Shown here one piece after another: positions 49,167 through 60,999 of a stretch of 64,000 nt of DNA. Origin of the DNA: Datisca glomerata (taxonomy: Eukaryota; Streptophyta; Magnoliopsida; Cucurbitales; Datiscaceae); the NCBI GenBank assembly GCA_003255025.1, contig QANY01004982.1, positions 1,139,964-1,203,963 on the forward strand, read 5' to 3'. The notes beneath the pieces were generated by a model. It saw only the letters and a list, made by a program, of their open reading frames with translations. It searched no databases and was not told the DNA's origin. The position numbers and the translations under genes were made by a program. Numbering within the stretch: the first letter of the stretch is position 1; each line of letters starts with the position of its first letter.

Positions 49167-49457
49167 CGAGCAATCTGACCAAGAGCTTCAGCAAACAATA
49201 GAGTGGCGTTGGGGTTTGGACGCGGGAAAAAGAGAAATGAATCGAGAGGGATCGTGGGTATCGACGGAATTGAAAGTAACAGTGAGAAATGGAAATTGGT
49301 GGGAAATCGAGAAGAGAGCAAAGCAGAAGAAGGGTAAGATCTGGATGTTTGGTAACTGAGAAATTAAAAAAGCGGGAGAGAGAAAAGAGAGCAGAAAACG
49401 AGGGAAGGTGGAAGAAAGGAGGGAATTTGGTTCGGATATAGATGTGGAGGGAAGCAC
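49167..49457 (-). promoter_or_regulatory. E2F 5' leader and proximal promoter
   Basis: CT-rich on the minus strand, typical of a plant 5' UTR. Open frames across it overlap each other in three frames and are not conserved proteins. Transcription start is not fixed; CTATATCC near 49440 is a weak TATA candidate. Confidence 0.6.
49222..49229 (-). promoter_or_regulatory. Candidate E2F binding site upstream of the E2F start codon
   Basis: Minus strand TTTCCCGC, a consensus E2F site, 56 bases upstream of the ATG. A near match (TCTCCCGC) lies at 49372-49379. The position fits self- or cross-regulation by E2F factors. Confidence 0.6.
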
Positions 49458-49469
49458 TAATTGATAAAA

Positions 49470-51180
49470 TATAAATATAAAAATTTATAAATCCTAACTA
49501 AAACAAATAACAAAAGCTTTAATTAAAATAAATTGCAAACCTCTACTTACTCGAAATCTGATCAAGTAATTGATAAAATTTTAAAAAATTAAGTGATATA
49601 ATAATTGTTTATAAATTAATGTTTGATGACTCAATTAATATTATTTGACAAAATAATTTATAAATAATTATTACGTCACTCAATCACTTAAAACTTGATC
49701 AATTACTTAATTGATGTATATTCATTTCTCTTATAAGTTATAACATTAAAAATATCATTGTTACTAATATTTAAAATGAAATAATGAGTGTACTCTTAAA
49801 CATTTTATATTTAAATAATATAGAGAACTTTGTCTCCAAGTAGTATTCTAGGAGTAAAAAATTTCTTAAAAACAAATGACAAAATCTTCTGTGCTTCTTC
49901 ACCCGAAAGAACAAAACAGAATTTAAAAGGGAAAAAGCAATTGAATCCAACTAATAAATAATATATAATATGTTAATTTGAAAATTTTATTTACATAACT
50001 TCTTTGAAACTTTGATTACACATGTAACGGCACAATTTACATTTTATTTATACATCGAATAAGTCTTGAACCATTAAACCGATCATCCATACTCTCGTTT
50101 AAAAAAAATCAAGACTTTTGAAATTTTATTTATAAACAGTAAAAACGGAACATAAAACGCTTCTGATTAAAATAAAATGAGTAACTATCAAAGAAATTCT
50201 ATAGGTGATCATATGGTAAAATTTCTTTATGATTTTATAACGCAAATTTTATTGAATCTTCAAGAGGTTGAGTTGATTATATGTAACGAAATTTATAGTA
50301 TATGAGAATAAGACGAGTTTTAGAATAATGAGAACACAAAAAAAAACACAATGTTGTTCTTAAAATGTAAATTAAAATTGCTTGGTAGTTGATTTCAAAT
50401 TTATTTTTTCAAAAAGTATTTAAAGTTTATTATAAAAAATCAGTTAAAATTATAATATTATTTTATTATAAAAAATCAGTTAAAATTATAATATTATTTA
50501 ATAAATTTTTTTAAATTAAATTGTTGTTTGAAAAATTAAAAAAAAAACAAATAAGATCACCAATAAAAGTTAAAACGAGGATTATAAGATGCTTTAGAAA
50601 ATAGGATAATAATGATGAGGGGAGGAATGTGTAAGAAATAATTTAAGGTGGTACTGGTAGTGTCATATACTGTGTGGAAGAGAAAGACAAAGCCGAAGGA
50701 GGTAAATCGGCGATGCGCGCCGTTTGTAAGGTGAACTGAGTGGCGATTATTTGCGCTTAAATTCGTATCAGGCAACTGAAATGCACGGTCCAAACAACAC
50801 ACCACTAGCCACCTAGGCGCCAGTCTGTGAGAGTATAATGGGTTTGGGCCTCTCGTGAATACTCCCATTAAATTGTGGACTTGTTAATGAATATCACGCT
50901 AAATTCATTTGGGCTTTCATCCAGAAAGGCAACTCCTTAAAAACATAGATATCATGAAATCTATACAAATTTTTTTACATCTTAAATACAATTTCATCAC
51001 AAATTTTGAAAAACATCAAATATAGTATTTTTTTAAAAATAATAATTAATGTAACAGATTGAATTAAAATTAATAATTTTTATATTTAATTAGTTACTAT
51101 TATATCCTTTTATTTTTAATGTATTATGTTTAATTATTCTTTTTTTATCTCACCCATTAGTTAAATCTTTCTCCCCTAAA
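49470..51180. other. AT-rich stretch with one promoter-like patch
   Basis: Nearly all AT-rich. The exception is 50690-50860, which is GC-richer and on the minus strand carries GGCCCAAACCC, a TCP-site-like promoter word, followed by a CT-rich run. No coding exon follows it. Confidence 0.5.
50426..50497. repeat. Two-copy 36-bp tandem repeat
   Basis: TTTATTATAAAAAATCAGTT begins copies at 50426 and 50462. The copies are identical apart from the junction base. Confidence 0.95.
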
Positions 51181-51194
51181 ATGTGGCTCTCTCC

Positions 51195-51265
51195 ATCTAT
51201 ATATATGTATATATATATATACACACACATATATAATATATCTAATATGTCTATATCATATATAC

Positions 51266-51297
<32 letters not shown>

Positions 51298-51325
51298 ATA
51301 AATAATAGTATATATATATATATAA
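51195..51325. repeat. Compound (TA)n/(CA)n/(TG)n microsatellite
   Basis: TA runs flank an ACACACACA tract (about 51221-51228) and a TGTGTGTGTGT tract (about 51286-51297). The two tracts can pair, so the whole may form a hairpin. Confidence 0.93.
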
Positions 51326-51329
51326 GAGA

Positions 51330-54300
51330 CGTGGGGAGGAGAGATAGAGAGGGTGTGAGATTAAAAGGTAAAACCGGATTTTCGGATTTGAAAGAAGGTG
51401 AGAGATAAAATGTTAGTAAATTGGTATAATAGGCAGTTACATCATGTTTATAGTGGGACCATAAACATTGGCTATTTTTGACGATTATGAAATTAGTTGT
51501 ATAATTTTTTATTGAGTTTCTAAAATCTTGCTATTCCTATACCAAGCCCTAAAAACAGAAATTGTAGCATTTAACCATTTCAGCAGGGTGTTATAGTTTT
51601 CTAGCCATTTTTAAACTTAATTAAGTTAATAATCAAGTTAGTTTTACCATAAGTTTTTATTTTCATTCCACCCTTTTCTAAGACACTAAATATTAATAGT
51701 TGAATGAATAATTAATATATTTATTTATGAGTAAACATATTTTAAATTTCTTTATCCATCCAAAATAAAATTTAATTGAACTAATAACATCATAAAATGC
51801 TAAGTACAAAAATATATACATGATATATATATTGATTAACACTAATAAAAACTCAAAATATCAGTTGGCACTTTCATTTATGACACAAATGGACAATATA
51901 TTATTATATACATGAAATATATCATATGATAACATATGAATAGTATTAATGTAAGAATTTCTATTATTTATATCTAATTTTTATTTTTATTAGTCTATTT
52001 TTCTATAATTTATTATGAAAATTATTATCTCTAAATATTTTCTCATATATTTACTTATATAATTTTCATTAAATAAAATTCTAAATGATTTATCTTATTG
52101 TTAGGAGGAATTATTTGAGATTTCTAGGCAAATATATATCTATTAATAAAATAATTAAATATAAAATAAGAGTAAAAAATAATTTGAATAAGCAAATTTA
52201 AAAGCAGAGTTTTTCGAAAAAATCGGTTAACTAAACAGATACATATCCTCTTACATTCAATTTGATCAAGCATAGAAAGCATAATGAGTGCATTTGTACA
52301 ATAATTTTTGTTTAACGCGGAGTCAATGCATTTAGTTAGCTAAGCAATTTTAAAAAAAAATTGAGCTAAATAAGTACATTTTTGTGAGAAAAGATTTGTT
52401 TAATGTGGTGTGAATTCATATTTCTCTAAAAATTATTAACAAAATTTTTAGAAAGTGGATGTTGTTCTCAAAGTAACCATTTTACTTTAGAAAGTGGAAA
52501 GAATGACGAGTTCGTTTGTATTATAATTTTTTTAACGTAGAGTGATTAGTTAGATAAGCAAATTTTTAGGGAAAATTTAAAGTGGAATGTTCTCAACTGA
52601 TTTTTTTGGTTATATAAGCAAATTTTTAGTGGAGTGATTGGTTAAAATTTATTTCTTTATATATATTTACATTTATTTTCCTTCATTGATTTTAATTTGT
52701 CTACAAAATCTACAAAACAAATGAATAATACAAATTTAGAGTGGATATATTGCAAATTATTTTCGTTAAGATATTTATATATATATTTTAGATAATGAAA
52801 TATATATATTTATATGGATTACAATAATTATTTACTTAAAAATTGTTACAATTTCTTCAAAATATATAATAATTATTTTAGTGAATTCATCAAAAAGTTC
52901 ATTATTACTCTGATAATAATTAATTTCATTAAAAATAATAAAAAGATCATCAACAATAATATATAGTAATATCTGTTAATACATATAGATTGTGTTAAGA
53001 GAACAATAAAAATATACATTAATATTAAGAAATATGCAATCTTACTGTTCTGTAGAAGTAATAGCAAAATATTATTATCTACAATTAAATAGGTGAATAT
53101 GAAAATAATTAAAATATTTATTATTTATAATTAAAGATAATAAGCCAATAAAAAAAGATAATAAGCCAATCTTTTAATTTTTAGGTAACTTAAAATAGTT
53201 AAATCTTTCCTACAATTCAAAATTCAAAAATCATTTAATTTAGATATTAATTAGGATACATGACAATTAATAAATATAATTGATGTGGTATTATAATAAT
53301 GTAATTTATAATTTGTTGACTTTTTTTAAGCCGATTATTTTTAAAATTATTATTATTACTGACTATTTACGAACATAAAATTTTTAAATTGTACATTTGT
53401 CTAAAAATCCCTTGAAAAAATAAAAATCCTAGTAAATGGTCTATTTTTATAGTTGTAAGTTAATAAGTGGCCTAAAATATAAGAGTAAATGAATAACACT
53501 TTTTATAAGGGGGTCATTTGAAGTTTTTAATTTATCCAAAATGTCTTTATCTTATCCATTATCTAAATATTTTTATTCTTTTTTTGAAAATATAAAGCAG
53601 TTATAAAACCCACGTTTTTAATATTTTTTAAGTAATTTTTTAAGTTTAATTATAATTATTTTCAAAACATTGATTTTACATGTCTACGATATACTAAACT
53701 GCTATCTCACTATTAAATGTTCGTAATTTTAGAACCTAGTGTAGCGACAGATAATTTATTAGGATAACAATATATTATCAAAAATTATAATATATTATCA
53801 TATGGATACAATATATTAACACGACTGCAATATGATGTTAACAAGAAAAAATCTATCATTTATTAAGGTATTAATATTTGTGATTAGCATTGTCAAACTT
53901 TATGTGATGATATATTAACTTTCATTTGAACAAGTTATTGACATGTTACTATTAAGATAAAAATATGTTAAGAAGTTTATAACAAATTATTGTCAATAAA
54001 GAAAAAATATCATTAATATGGCATTAATACTCTTGTTATCATGTATTATATTTTAATAACTTAAGAATGAATTAACATTTGAATTAATATGTGTTAATCC
54101 AAATAAATTGTTTTATATATATTGTAATATTTTTACACTTAAACATTTAGTAACATGACGAGTTATTGAGAAGCAGAATGTTACTAATAAAAAAAGTGGA
54201 ATGATAAAAATATAAAGATGCAAAAAACTGAAAATATATGGGATTAAAATGAATTAATTCAGATGGAATTTTGAATTTACAATACAATTAAGTAAACAAA

Positions 54301-54770
54301 TATTTAAATTAAAACTAATAAAAAATTATTATAATCATTCCTAAGATCACGGGATCGGATGATTAAAAGAGTTGTCATATTTAATTTTAATAAATAAATA
54401 TATAAATTTGATAAAACATATTGGTTAGGACATTTTAGACAAATCATAAATTTTTTTAATTCAAACTAAATAGAAACGCCCGTTTATCTACAACAATTTT
54501 TTTGAGGCCTAATATTAACATATACTTATAATTTCCCTTAAAACAAACAAATAACCTAAGAGAAAACATAAATGAAAAAAAATGACAACAAAGTCAACTT
54601 TCTAGCTCAAACTATAAAAATAATTGAAATTATTTTTTTTACAAAAATGGCCCAAAAAGACTAAAGTACATAATTTCTTTTCAAAAATTATACAGATATA
54701 AATAAATTATCTACATTATTCTAGTCGTTATTGCAAGAAGACAAATTTCGACCAATTTTACGGTTCTCCC
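51330..54770. other. Gene-free AT-rich desert
   Basis: Extremely AT-rich, stops in all frames. A half-repeated phrase (AAGCAAATTTTTAG) occurs at about 52557 and 52616. Nothing else defined. Confidence 0.6.
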
Positions 54771-54777
54771 AATATAA

Positions 54778-54975
54778 ATAGTCACTAAACTCCCAAACCC
54801 GCGCTCTTCAAGCCTAGTTTGCTGCCACCCAGCCCGAGCTCATCCCTCCCCTCTCTAACTTCCCACCTCCCAGCCCACTCCCACAGTCTCCTCCCTTCCC
54901 TCACGCCCCTCCCCACCGAACCCACTCCTCTCACCCATATCACCAATTCGTCTCGTCTCTTTCCCCATTTTCTCC
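54778..54975. other. Isolated pyrimidine-rich GC patch
   Basis: About 200 bp dominated by C and T on the plus strand, with CCCACC, CCCTCCCC and CTCCCTTCCC runs, inside an AT desert. Could be the leader of a lost gene or part of an LTR. No coding region follows. Confidence 0.55.
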
Positions 54976-54979
54976 AACA

Positions 54980-55110
54980 ATAAAATTAAATAATTGATTA
55001 ATTGTTATTTTAATTAATTACATCAAATAATTAATTAATTAGATTAACTAACTAATTAAATTAATTAATCAATTAAATTAATTTATTAATTAATATTTTA
55101 ACCGATTACA
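54980..55110. repeat. TTAATTAA-rich low-complexity tract
   Basis: Built almost wholly from ATTAATTAATTAA-type phrases, self-complementary at many places. Confidence 0.9.
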
Positions 55111-56306
55111 TATCTAGGTACCCAATCATCTATCACTATCGTCTCACATTTTATCATCTAAAAGATCATGTATTAAAGAACATATGTGTGCGTCTCTCTA
55201 TGTGAGATTGCATGTGTATTTGAATTAATTTTGTATTCATGGAATTTAATATTCAAGAAATGATCATGTAACTACATATATTACAAAATATAATTATATT
55301 ATATGCAATGAAAAACATACCATTTAACATTTTTATAATCACAAAATCTAAATAATATGAAATATACTAATTAAATACATATCATAAATATACTAAACAC
55401 ACAACATATATATTTTAAAACACCATAGATTTCAATAAAAACACAATGTCGATATAATATATTATGTATATACAATACACAAATATATATTTATTTGTAT
55501 TGTAATATCATATATACTTATACATCTAATTCACTACCACTTTTTTTTCACTTGAGTTTTTGTTTCACGCCAAACAATTTTTCGAGGAGCGCGCCCCACT
55601 TAAAATGACTATATCAACATTTTTTATGCTTAAGACTATTTTTGATGTTTTTTTTTCCTAAAATAACTTGGTTCTGATAAATACTAAATTCATTTCATCT
55701 ACACTTCATGTATCGAGTAACTCTAAACTGGTGAGATCGTTGATAAAGTTTTGTTGATCAAATGATGCGTTTAATATTCATTAACTAATTAGTAAAATTA
55801 TTATATAGATTTTTAAAATATCAACCACGTATAAAATTGAGTGTCTAGAATTATTCTTCATCTATATATATGTCATATATTGAACTTTTATTTCAATTTT
55901 ATTTATATGAAATTAATAAATTAATAATTAAGCTTATAAAATATTATTTGAGATACACTATCACTATTTTTCAGGGTAAAGCCACTCTGCAATAGCTAAT
56001 TGAACATTTTAGTCCCAAAACTAAAAAACAGACACTTTTGTCCGTAAAACCCCATAGTCTCTATTTAAACAACAGTTAATAATTGCTGATTGGATGATCA
56101 CAAACGTACCACACAATTGATATGGTTGAAATTAGGGCATAAATCACATGAAACCACCTGATTTTCAGCAATCAGGCCACAAATTTTGGTGAAATTGTCT
56201 ATAATTACACTCTAGCCCTAGTCCCTAATAGAGGAGAGATTATTGGGACGAGGCCAAATTGTGGGGGGGCCTCTTATAAGTTTCACATAGTCACTTTTAT
56301 GGTAAA
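55111..56306. other. Gene-free AT-rich stretch
   Basis: No gene or repeat that I can define. Confidence 0.6.
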
Positions 56307-56311
56307 AGTGA

Positions 56312-57219
56312 TGTTGAAGTTTAACTGATGGAATGAGATGCTTTCATTAACCAACTATTACAATGGAAATAGAACGAATACAATGTAGACACAACAAAAA
56401 TGATTACAATGAAAATTATTAGAACTCATACACGAAAATAAATGGAAAAACTAATGCAACTGAAATTGCAATAAATAAAGCAGAAATTAGATGAAGATCA
56501 AGGATTGCTCGTGAGTAATGTCCTAAAGACAATACTCGTCATCCACATGGTGCTTGGAAAGTATGACGAATCGTCTCTGTAGGATACAACAATCTAAGCC
56601 AGAATACAACAATCAATTACTCAGACTCTCTCAGAACTCACTCTATCTCTCTCTCAATATGCAGGAAAATCAATAGTATGCAGCAGTTTGATGATGGTGA
56701 TAAAGACAAAGTTTTTTTTAAACGTGTACAGCTTGGGGAGCAAGCCAAAATCATGTGGTTAGTATTGATAAGATCATGAACGAATTGAGGGATAATGAAG
56801 ATAATTGATTTTCTAATTATCTTATGCAGATAATTCAGCACAAATTATGTTTGGAGATATTTGCTAGCTTTGACAAATTCAAAGCTCTAAACCTTCCTCT
56901 CCAAGTAAATAATCAAAAGAAATTTTGTCCAAAAAATAATCCTTTGATCCGTACCGAACCGAGCCAAGCCGGCCGGGCGGCGGCGGTGCGCGCACATGTG
57001 AGGGGAGGACCATGTGCCATCTAAATCCTCCATCCCTCACAAAATATGGGGTGCCCCTTGAGGCTAACCTCAAGGAATAAGTGTTGGGTTTATAAACCCA
57101 ACATCTTTCCTTTGAGTTTTCAACGTGGGACTAAATCCCACTCTATTTCACATCACATACTTTCATTCACATTTTTTTGTTTCTTTCTTTTGATTCTCTT
57201 TCCTTCACTATCTCCAACA
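56312..57219 (-). repeat. 3' LTR (in element orientation)
   Basis: TGTTGAAGTTTAAC to ATCTCCAACA on the plus strand. Holds a GC-rich insertion (GCCGGGCGGCGGCGG, near 56971) that the other LTR lacks, and a 22-bp perfect palindrome at 57082-57103. Confidence 0.93.
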
Positions 57220-57231
57220 ATCTCCCACATG
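57220..57231 (-). other. Polypurine tract of the small LTR element
   Basis: Minus strand CATGTGGGAGAT directly before the LTR TGTTGG. Ty1/copia elements of plants often have AAGTGGGAGAT here. Confidence 0.7.
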
Positions 57232-57416
57232 AATGAAATGTGTCATAACTAGATAACAACATAGGAGAGAGAGAGAGTATGAGATATGCATCAGGAGATG
57301 TGTCTTTTGGACTTGAACCTTCCATAGTGAGAATTCATCGGATTTATTCTGAAAACGATTAAGATTTTTTCTGTCATTACTCCTCTTGCAAGCAAGACAT
57401 CAATGTCATTAAATAC

Positions 57417-57500
57417 TTACGTATACCCTTTTACGTCATCCCCCTTGAACTTCTCAGGTCTCTCAGCGTGCAAAATCTTGATTCCACCAGATTGTTCCAT
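57417..57500 (-). pseudogene. Truncated copia gag start inside the small LTR element
   Basis: 27 codons from ATG (57500-57498) to TAA (57419-57417). MEQSGGIKILHAERPEKFKG resembles the first residues of plant copia gag, where the run PEKFxG is followed by a conserved Trp-rich segment that is missing here. It shows descent from a coding element by internal deletion. Confidence 0.6.
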
Positions 57501-57517
57501 ATCTATTGTCTTTAGAT

Positions 57518-58386
57518 TGTTGAGGTTTAAATGATGGAACAAGATACTTTCATAAACCAATTATTACAATGGAAATAGAACGAATACAACGTAGACGCAA
57601 CATAAATGATTACAACGAAAATTATTAGAACTAATACATGAAAATAAATGGAAAAACTAATACAACTGAAATTACAATAAATAAAGCAGAAATTAGATGA
57701 AGATCGAGGATTGCCTGTGAGCAATGTCCTAAAGACAATAATCGTCTTTCACAGGGTGCTTGGAGACTATGACGAATTGTCTCTGCAGGATACAACAATC
57801 TAAGTCAGAGTACAGCAACCAATTACTCAGACTCTCTCAGAACTCTCTGTATCTCTCTCTCAATATGCAGAAAAATCAATAATATGCATCATGTTGATGA
57901 TGGTAATAAAAACAAAGTTTTTTAAACATGTACAGCTTAAGGAGCGAGCCAAAATCTTGTGGTTAGTGCCGATAAGATTATGCACGAATTGAAGGATAAT
58001 GAAAATAATTGATTTTCTAATTATCTTTTGCAGATAAGCGAGCACAGATTCTATTTGGAGATATTTGCTAGCTTTGACAAATTCAAAGCTCTAAGTCTTC
58101 CTTGAAATCAAAAGAAATTGTCCAAAAAATAATATTTTGATCCGGACCAAACTGAGCTAAGCCAGACGGCGCATGTGCCATCTGAGTCCTCCATTCCCCG
58201 CAAAATGTGGGGTGCCCTTTGGGGCTAACCCCAATGTATAAATGTTGGGTTTATAAACCCAACATCTTTCCCTTGAGTTTTCAATGTGGGACTAAATCCC
58301 ACTCTAATTCACATTACACACTTTCATTCACATTTTTTTCTTTTGTTTCTTTCTTTTAACTTCTCTTTCCTTTATTATTTCCAACA
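57518..58386 (-). repeat. 5' LTR (in element orientation)
   Basis: TGTTGAGGTTTAAATG to TTTCCAACA on the plus strand. Contains a 24-bp perfect palindrome at 58242-58265. Confidence 0.93.
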
Positions 58387-58391
58387 AGTGA

Positions 58392-58985
58392 GTCCATCAC
58401 ATCAAATCTCCAGTGATTCCATGTGTAAAACTATGAGAGCCAGCCACACTGCGGTCACAATTTCTAATAATTTCTCCTAATAGACAATCTGACCATGAAC
58501 TTTCACACTAACAATAGGATTCAAACCTAGAAGCCTGAATATTATTGCAGTCAAGGGGACATAATTTTGTATACTTACTCACAATATCCCTCACTTTTAT
58601 CCAGTGGCACACTTGATTTGTAGTATAAGAGCTCCTTAAACTACCGTAAAACGAGTGTTGTATAAAAAAATGTCATTTCGTACAAGTCTGTAAAGTGTAG
58701 TCCACAAAAAATGTACGGAAGGTCTATAATGGTACTAAGGAGATTGAAGAGAAACTGCTAGTTTCAAACTGGTGCTGATTCTATTGAATTGTGTGTAAAT
58801 TAGAGTGACTGAAAGAGTGCTTTATTAAAAGAAGAGAAATTGCAAGCTAGTAGTTCAATAACTGGACATGGTATATGTGTTATTATTACATATGAACACA
58901 ATAATTCCGACAAACACAACATATATTAGCATTTTGATGCATAAAGATAACTTCTTCACAAGTACATTTAAATTTTACAAAACCA
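58392..58985. other. Short stretch between the LTR element and the small-protein gene
   Basis: The right part is 3' UTR of the minus-strand gene. Nothing else seen. Confidence 0.5.
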
Positions 58986-59003
58986 GATGAATGCTAAATT
59001 AAT

Positions 59004-59240
59004 CTATTTGAATAGATGTGCAAGATCAGGATCATCAAGATTCACATCCAACCATCCGTTCAAGCGCATAAACTCTATATAGTGATCGGGGGGCCTCACT
59101 GCGCAAGGATTTCTTGGAGTGAAGCCATGAATCCTCTCAAGATCCCGAGCTAGCCACCTAACATATGCATGGTCCAAAGGAGGTACTACCTTCAACAGAA
59201 TCTCTTCCCTTTCTTGTTGCTTTACTAGCTTGTTTCCCAT
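59004..59240 (-). CDS. Conserved 78-residue plant protein, function unknown
   Basis: Single coding exon starting MGNKLVKQQEREEILLKVVP. The ATG is 18 bases inside an exon whose acceptor (TTTAGCAG) is at 59259; the donor (CAAG then GTGAGT) is at about 60733, so the gene has a 1.47-kb intron in its 5' UTR. Charged, soluble, no membrane segment. Distinct parts are RWLARDLERIHGFTP (28-42), RPPDHYIEFMRLNGWLD (49-65) and an acidic end (DDPDLAHLF). The pattern feels like a small conserved plant protein, but I cannot name a family. Gly2 might be myristoylated, although Val6 is unusual for that. It is head to head with the NSRP1-like gene. Confidence 0.75.
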   Translation of the reverse strand: MGNKLVKQQEREEILLKVVPPLDHAYVRWLARDLERIHGFTPRNPCAVRPPDHYIEFMRLNGWLDVNLDDPDLAHLFK

Positions 59241-59258
59241 GTTAAGTTGCCAGGCTAC

Positions 59259-60733
59259 CTGCTAAAGAACAACCATTAGATATAGTATGACTGTATACCA
59301 GATAACATATAAGTACACAACACGGAACTAAGCTATCTCTTTACTCTGTTTTTGGGTTTTATCCCCATTGCCTCGAGGCAATGGGGATGGTAATTGAAGG
59401 TGTTGCCTATAGAGTAAGGTGCTATAAGTTTCTTTCTGATACACAACATAGAGAATGATCTAGGTACAATATTGATCATAACATGAGAATCGTTGTACCG
59501 CTATACATCGGGATACTAAATGAGGCACAACACAGATTGATATGATATTTGAAGATGTGAAGAAAGCATAAAAATAGAAAGACCTAGAACTAAGAGCACT
59601 TAAAAAAAGTTAATGGTTCACAATGTAGTTGTGAGAAAAGAAATATGATTGTTGCTCAATATCTTAGACGTGATAAATGAATGTATTTACTCTATATTGC
59701 GAGATGTATGTGTGTAGTTCCATGTCACGTGCACTGTCATGTCATAGCGGCGCTGAGCACCATGGTTTATTGCTTGTCACAAAATGTATACGACACCGGA
59801 GTAAGCAAACTCTTTAAATTAAAAGCACAATATTGATTTTTAAGAAATATATTGATATGTTAAGCAAATGAGATCCTTTATAGGTCTGAATATGCAGTAG
59901 AAAAACTAAATGAAGCTAACACCAACTGGCTACTATTTTTCTAAATAAATTTTGAACGATGATTTCTGTATTTTGACAGACCATCAGATTGGAGGCAACA
60001 ACAAAGAAAATGGAGCCAAGATCCCATCTCAATAGAATTTTGGATCCCCTCCAATTCAAAATCTAGTCTTGAATTTAATATCATCAAGTGCATGTGGTGC
60101 CGGGCTCTGCAAGAAATGTTTAATATATAGGAGAAGCTTTGGTTTCGTTCCACACACAATCTAACCAATTTAACCACATTCAAGCAGGTCGAGCGTAAAT
60201 AGATCTAAATGATCCACACCGAAGCAGGAAATAGCAAAGTATGCAAATGAAAAGACCAAAGTTTAACAAACAAAAATAATTCTTTTGATGTAAAGCACCG
60301 AAGTAAAAATTTAGTAGAAATGATAAGCACGTCCAAGTGAGATTACCATCAAAAGTATTAAAGATCCCATAACAATCGTACACAGAACGACCATCAGCAA
60401 GAAAAAACACTCTACTAACAATTTACACTTGACAAATTATTTGAAACTCCAATCATTTCTTATGGAAAACGGAATGAAATAATTAATTTCGTAGAAATTT
60501 CACATCGCAGCTCCGTTTATTTGCGAAGAAAATGAAGGAAAAGGAAACGAAAGAAAAAGTTATGATAGCTCAGAATCTTCGACATAATTCCCCGCAATAT
60601 TAATTCCTAAATTGAAGCCTTCGTTTCTACTATTTTCCACCAGTTTTCTCGGCAATCAAATAGGAAGTCAGAAACTCAATTTATCTGAGGCACAAAGTAA
60701 ATATTTGAGGCAGCAAGAGTGAAAAAACTCACC
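59259..60733 (-). other. Intron in the 5' UTR of the small-protein gene
   Basis: Donor GTGAGT and acceptor TTTAGCAG on the minus strand. Contains a 28-bp perfect palindrome. Frames inside it (for example 59941-60183 and 60180-60410) have no recognisable product. Confidence 0.7.
59361..59388. repeat. 28-bp perfect palindrome
   Basis: ATCCCCATTGCCTC followed at once by its exact reverse complement, with no spacer. CTCGAG is at the centre. GC-rich in an AT-rich intron. Confidence 0.98.
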
Positions 60734-60990
60734 TTGCCTAAGGGACGCCGAGCAAGAGCTGCGCAGAGAGAGGTAAGACGTCAGAGATAAGTGGACGAGC
60801 AAAATTATATAACACTACAAATGAAAACCAAGTCTGTGTTTTGTTTTTTGAAAACTAACGCCTATTTTAAAACCCTGATTTTGCAATTACCTTACTATCC
60901 TTAATTAAAATACCACACACCCAGTTTTCTAGGAGTAAAAGAGTAAAATCAAATTTAATCGAAAAGTAGTGGTTTGAGGGAACGGAATGA
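60734..60990. promoter_or_regulatory. Short bidirectional promoter between two divergent genes
   Basis: The minus-strand leader exon ends at about 60734, and the plus-strand CT-rich leader begins near 61000. Only about 200 bp remain for both promoters. No clear TATA box, as is common for divergent housekeeping pairs. Confidence 0.6.
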
Positions 60991-60999
60991 CTTTCATGC

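Larger units (their letters stand above)
56307..58391 (-). mobile_element. Small non-autonomous Ty1/copia-type LTR element with intact target duplication
   Basis: Two direct LTRs (56312-57219, 908 bp; 57518-58386, 869 bp), both beginning TGTTGA and ending CCAACA, flank only 298 bp. AGTGA precedes the first (56307-56311) and follows the second (58387-58391), a 5-bp target duplication. Orientation is minus. CATGTGGGAGAT (57231-57220, minus) just before the left LTR matches the copia polypurine tract, and the interior starts with a short gag-like peptide. No full protein is encoded and no standard primer-binding site is visible. LTRs differ by many substitutions and by indels, so it is not young. 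Confidence 0.92.

Noticed and set aside
49103..49457. Minus-strand frames in the E2F leader as an extended N-terminus
   Set aside because: They are in other frames than the E2F start or run through stops. MSGSRT is the usual kind of E2F N-terminus.
50557..50868. 103-codon minus-strand frame
   Set aside because: Half of it is AT-rich low complexity; no family recognised. The region is better described as a promoter-like patch.
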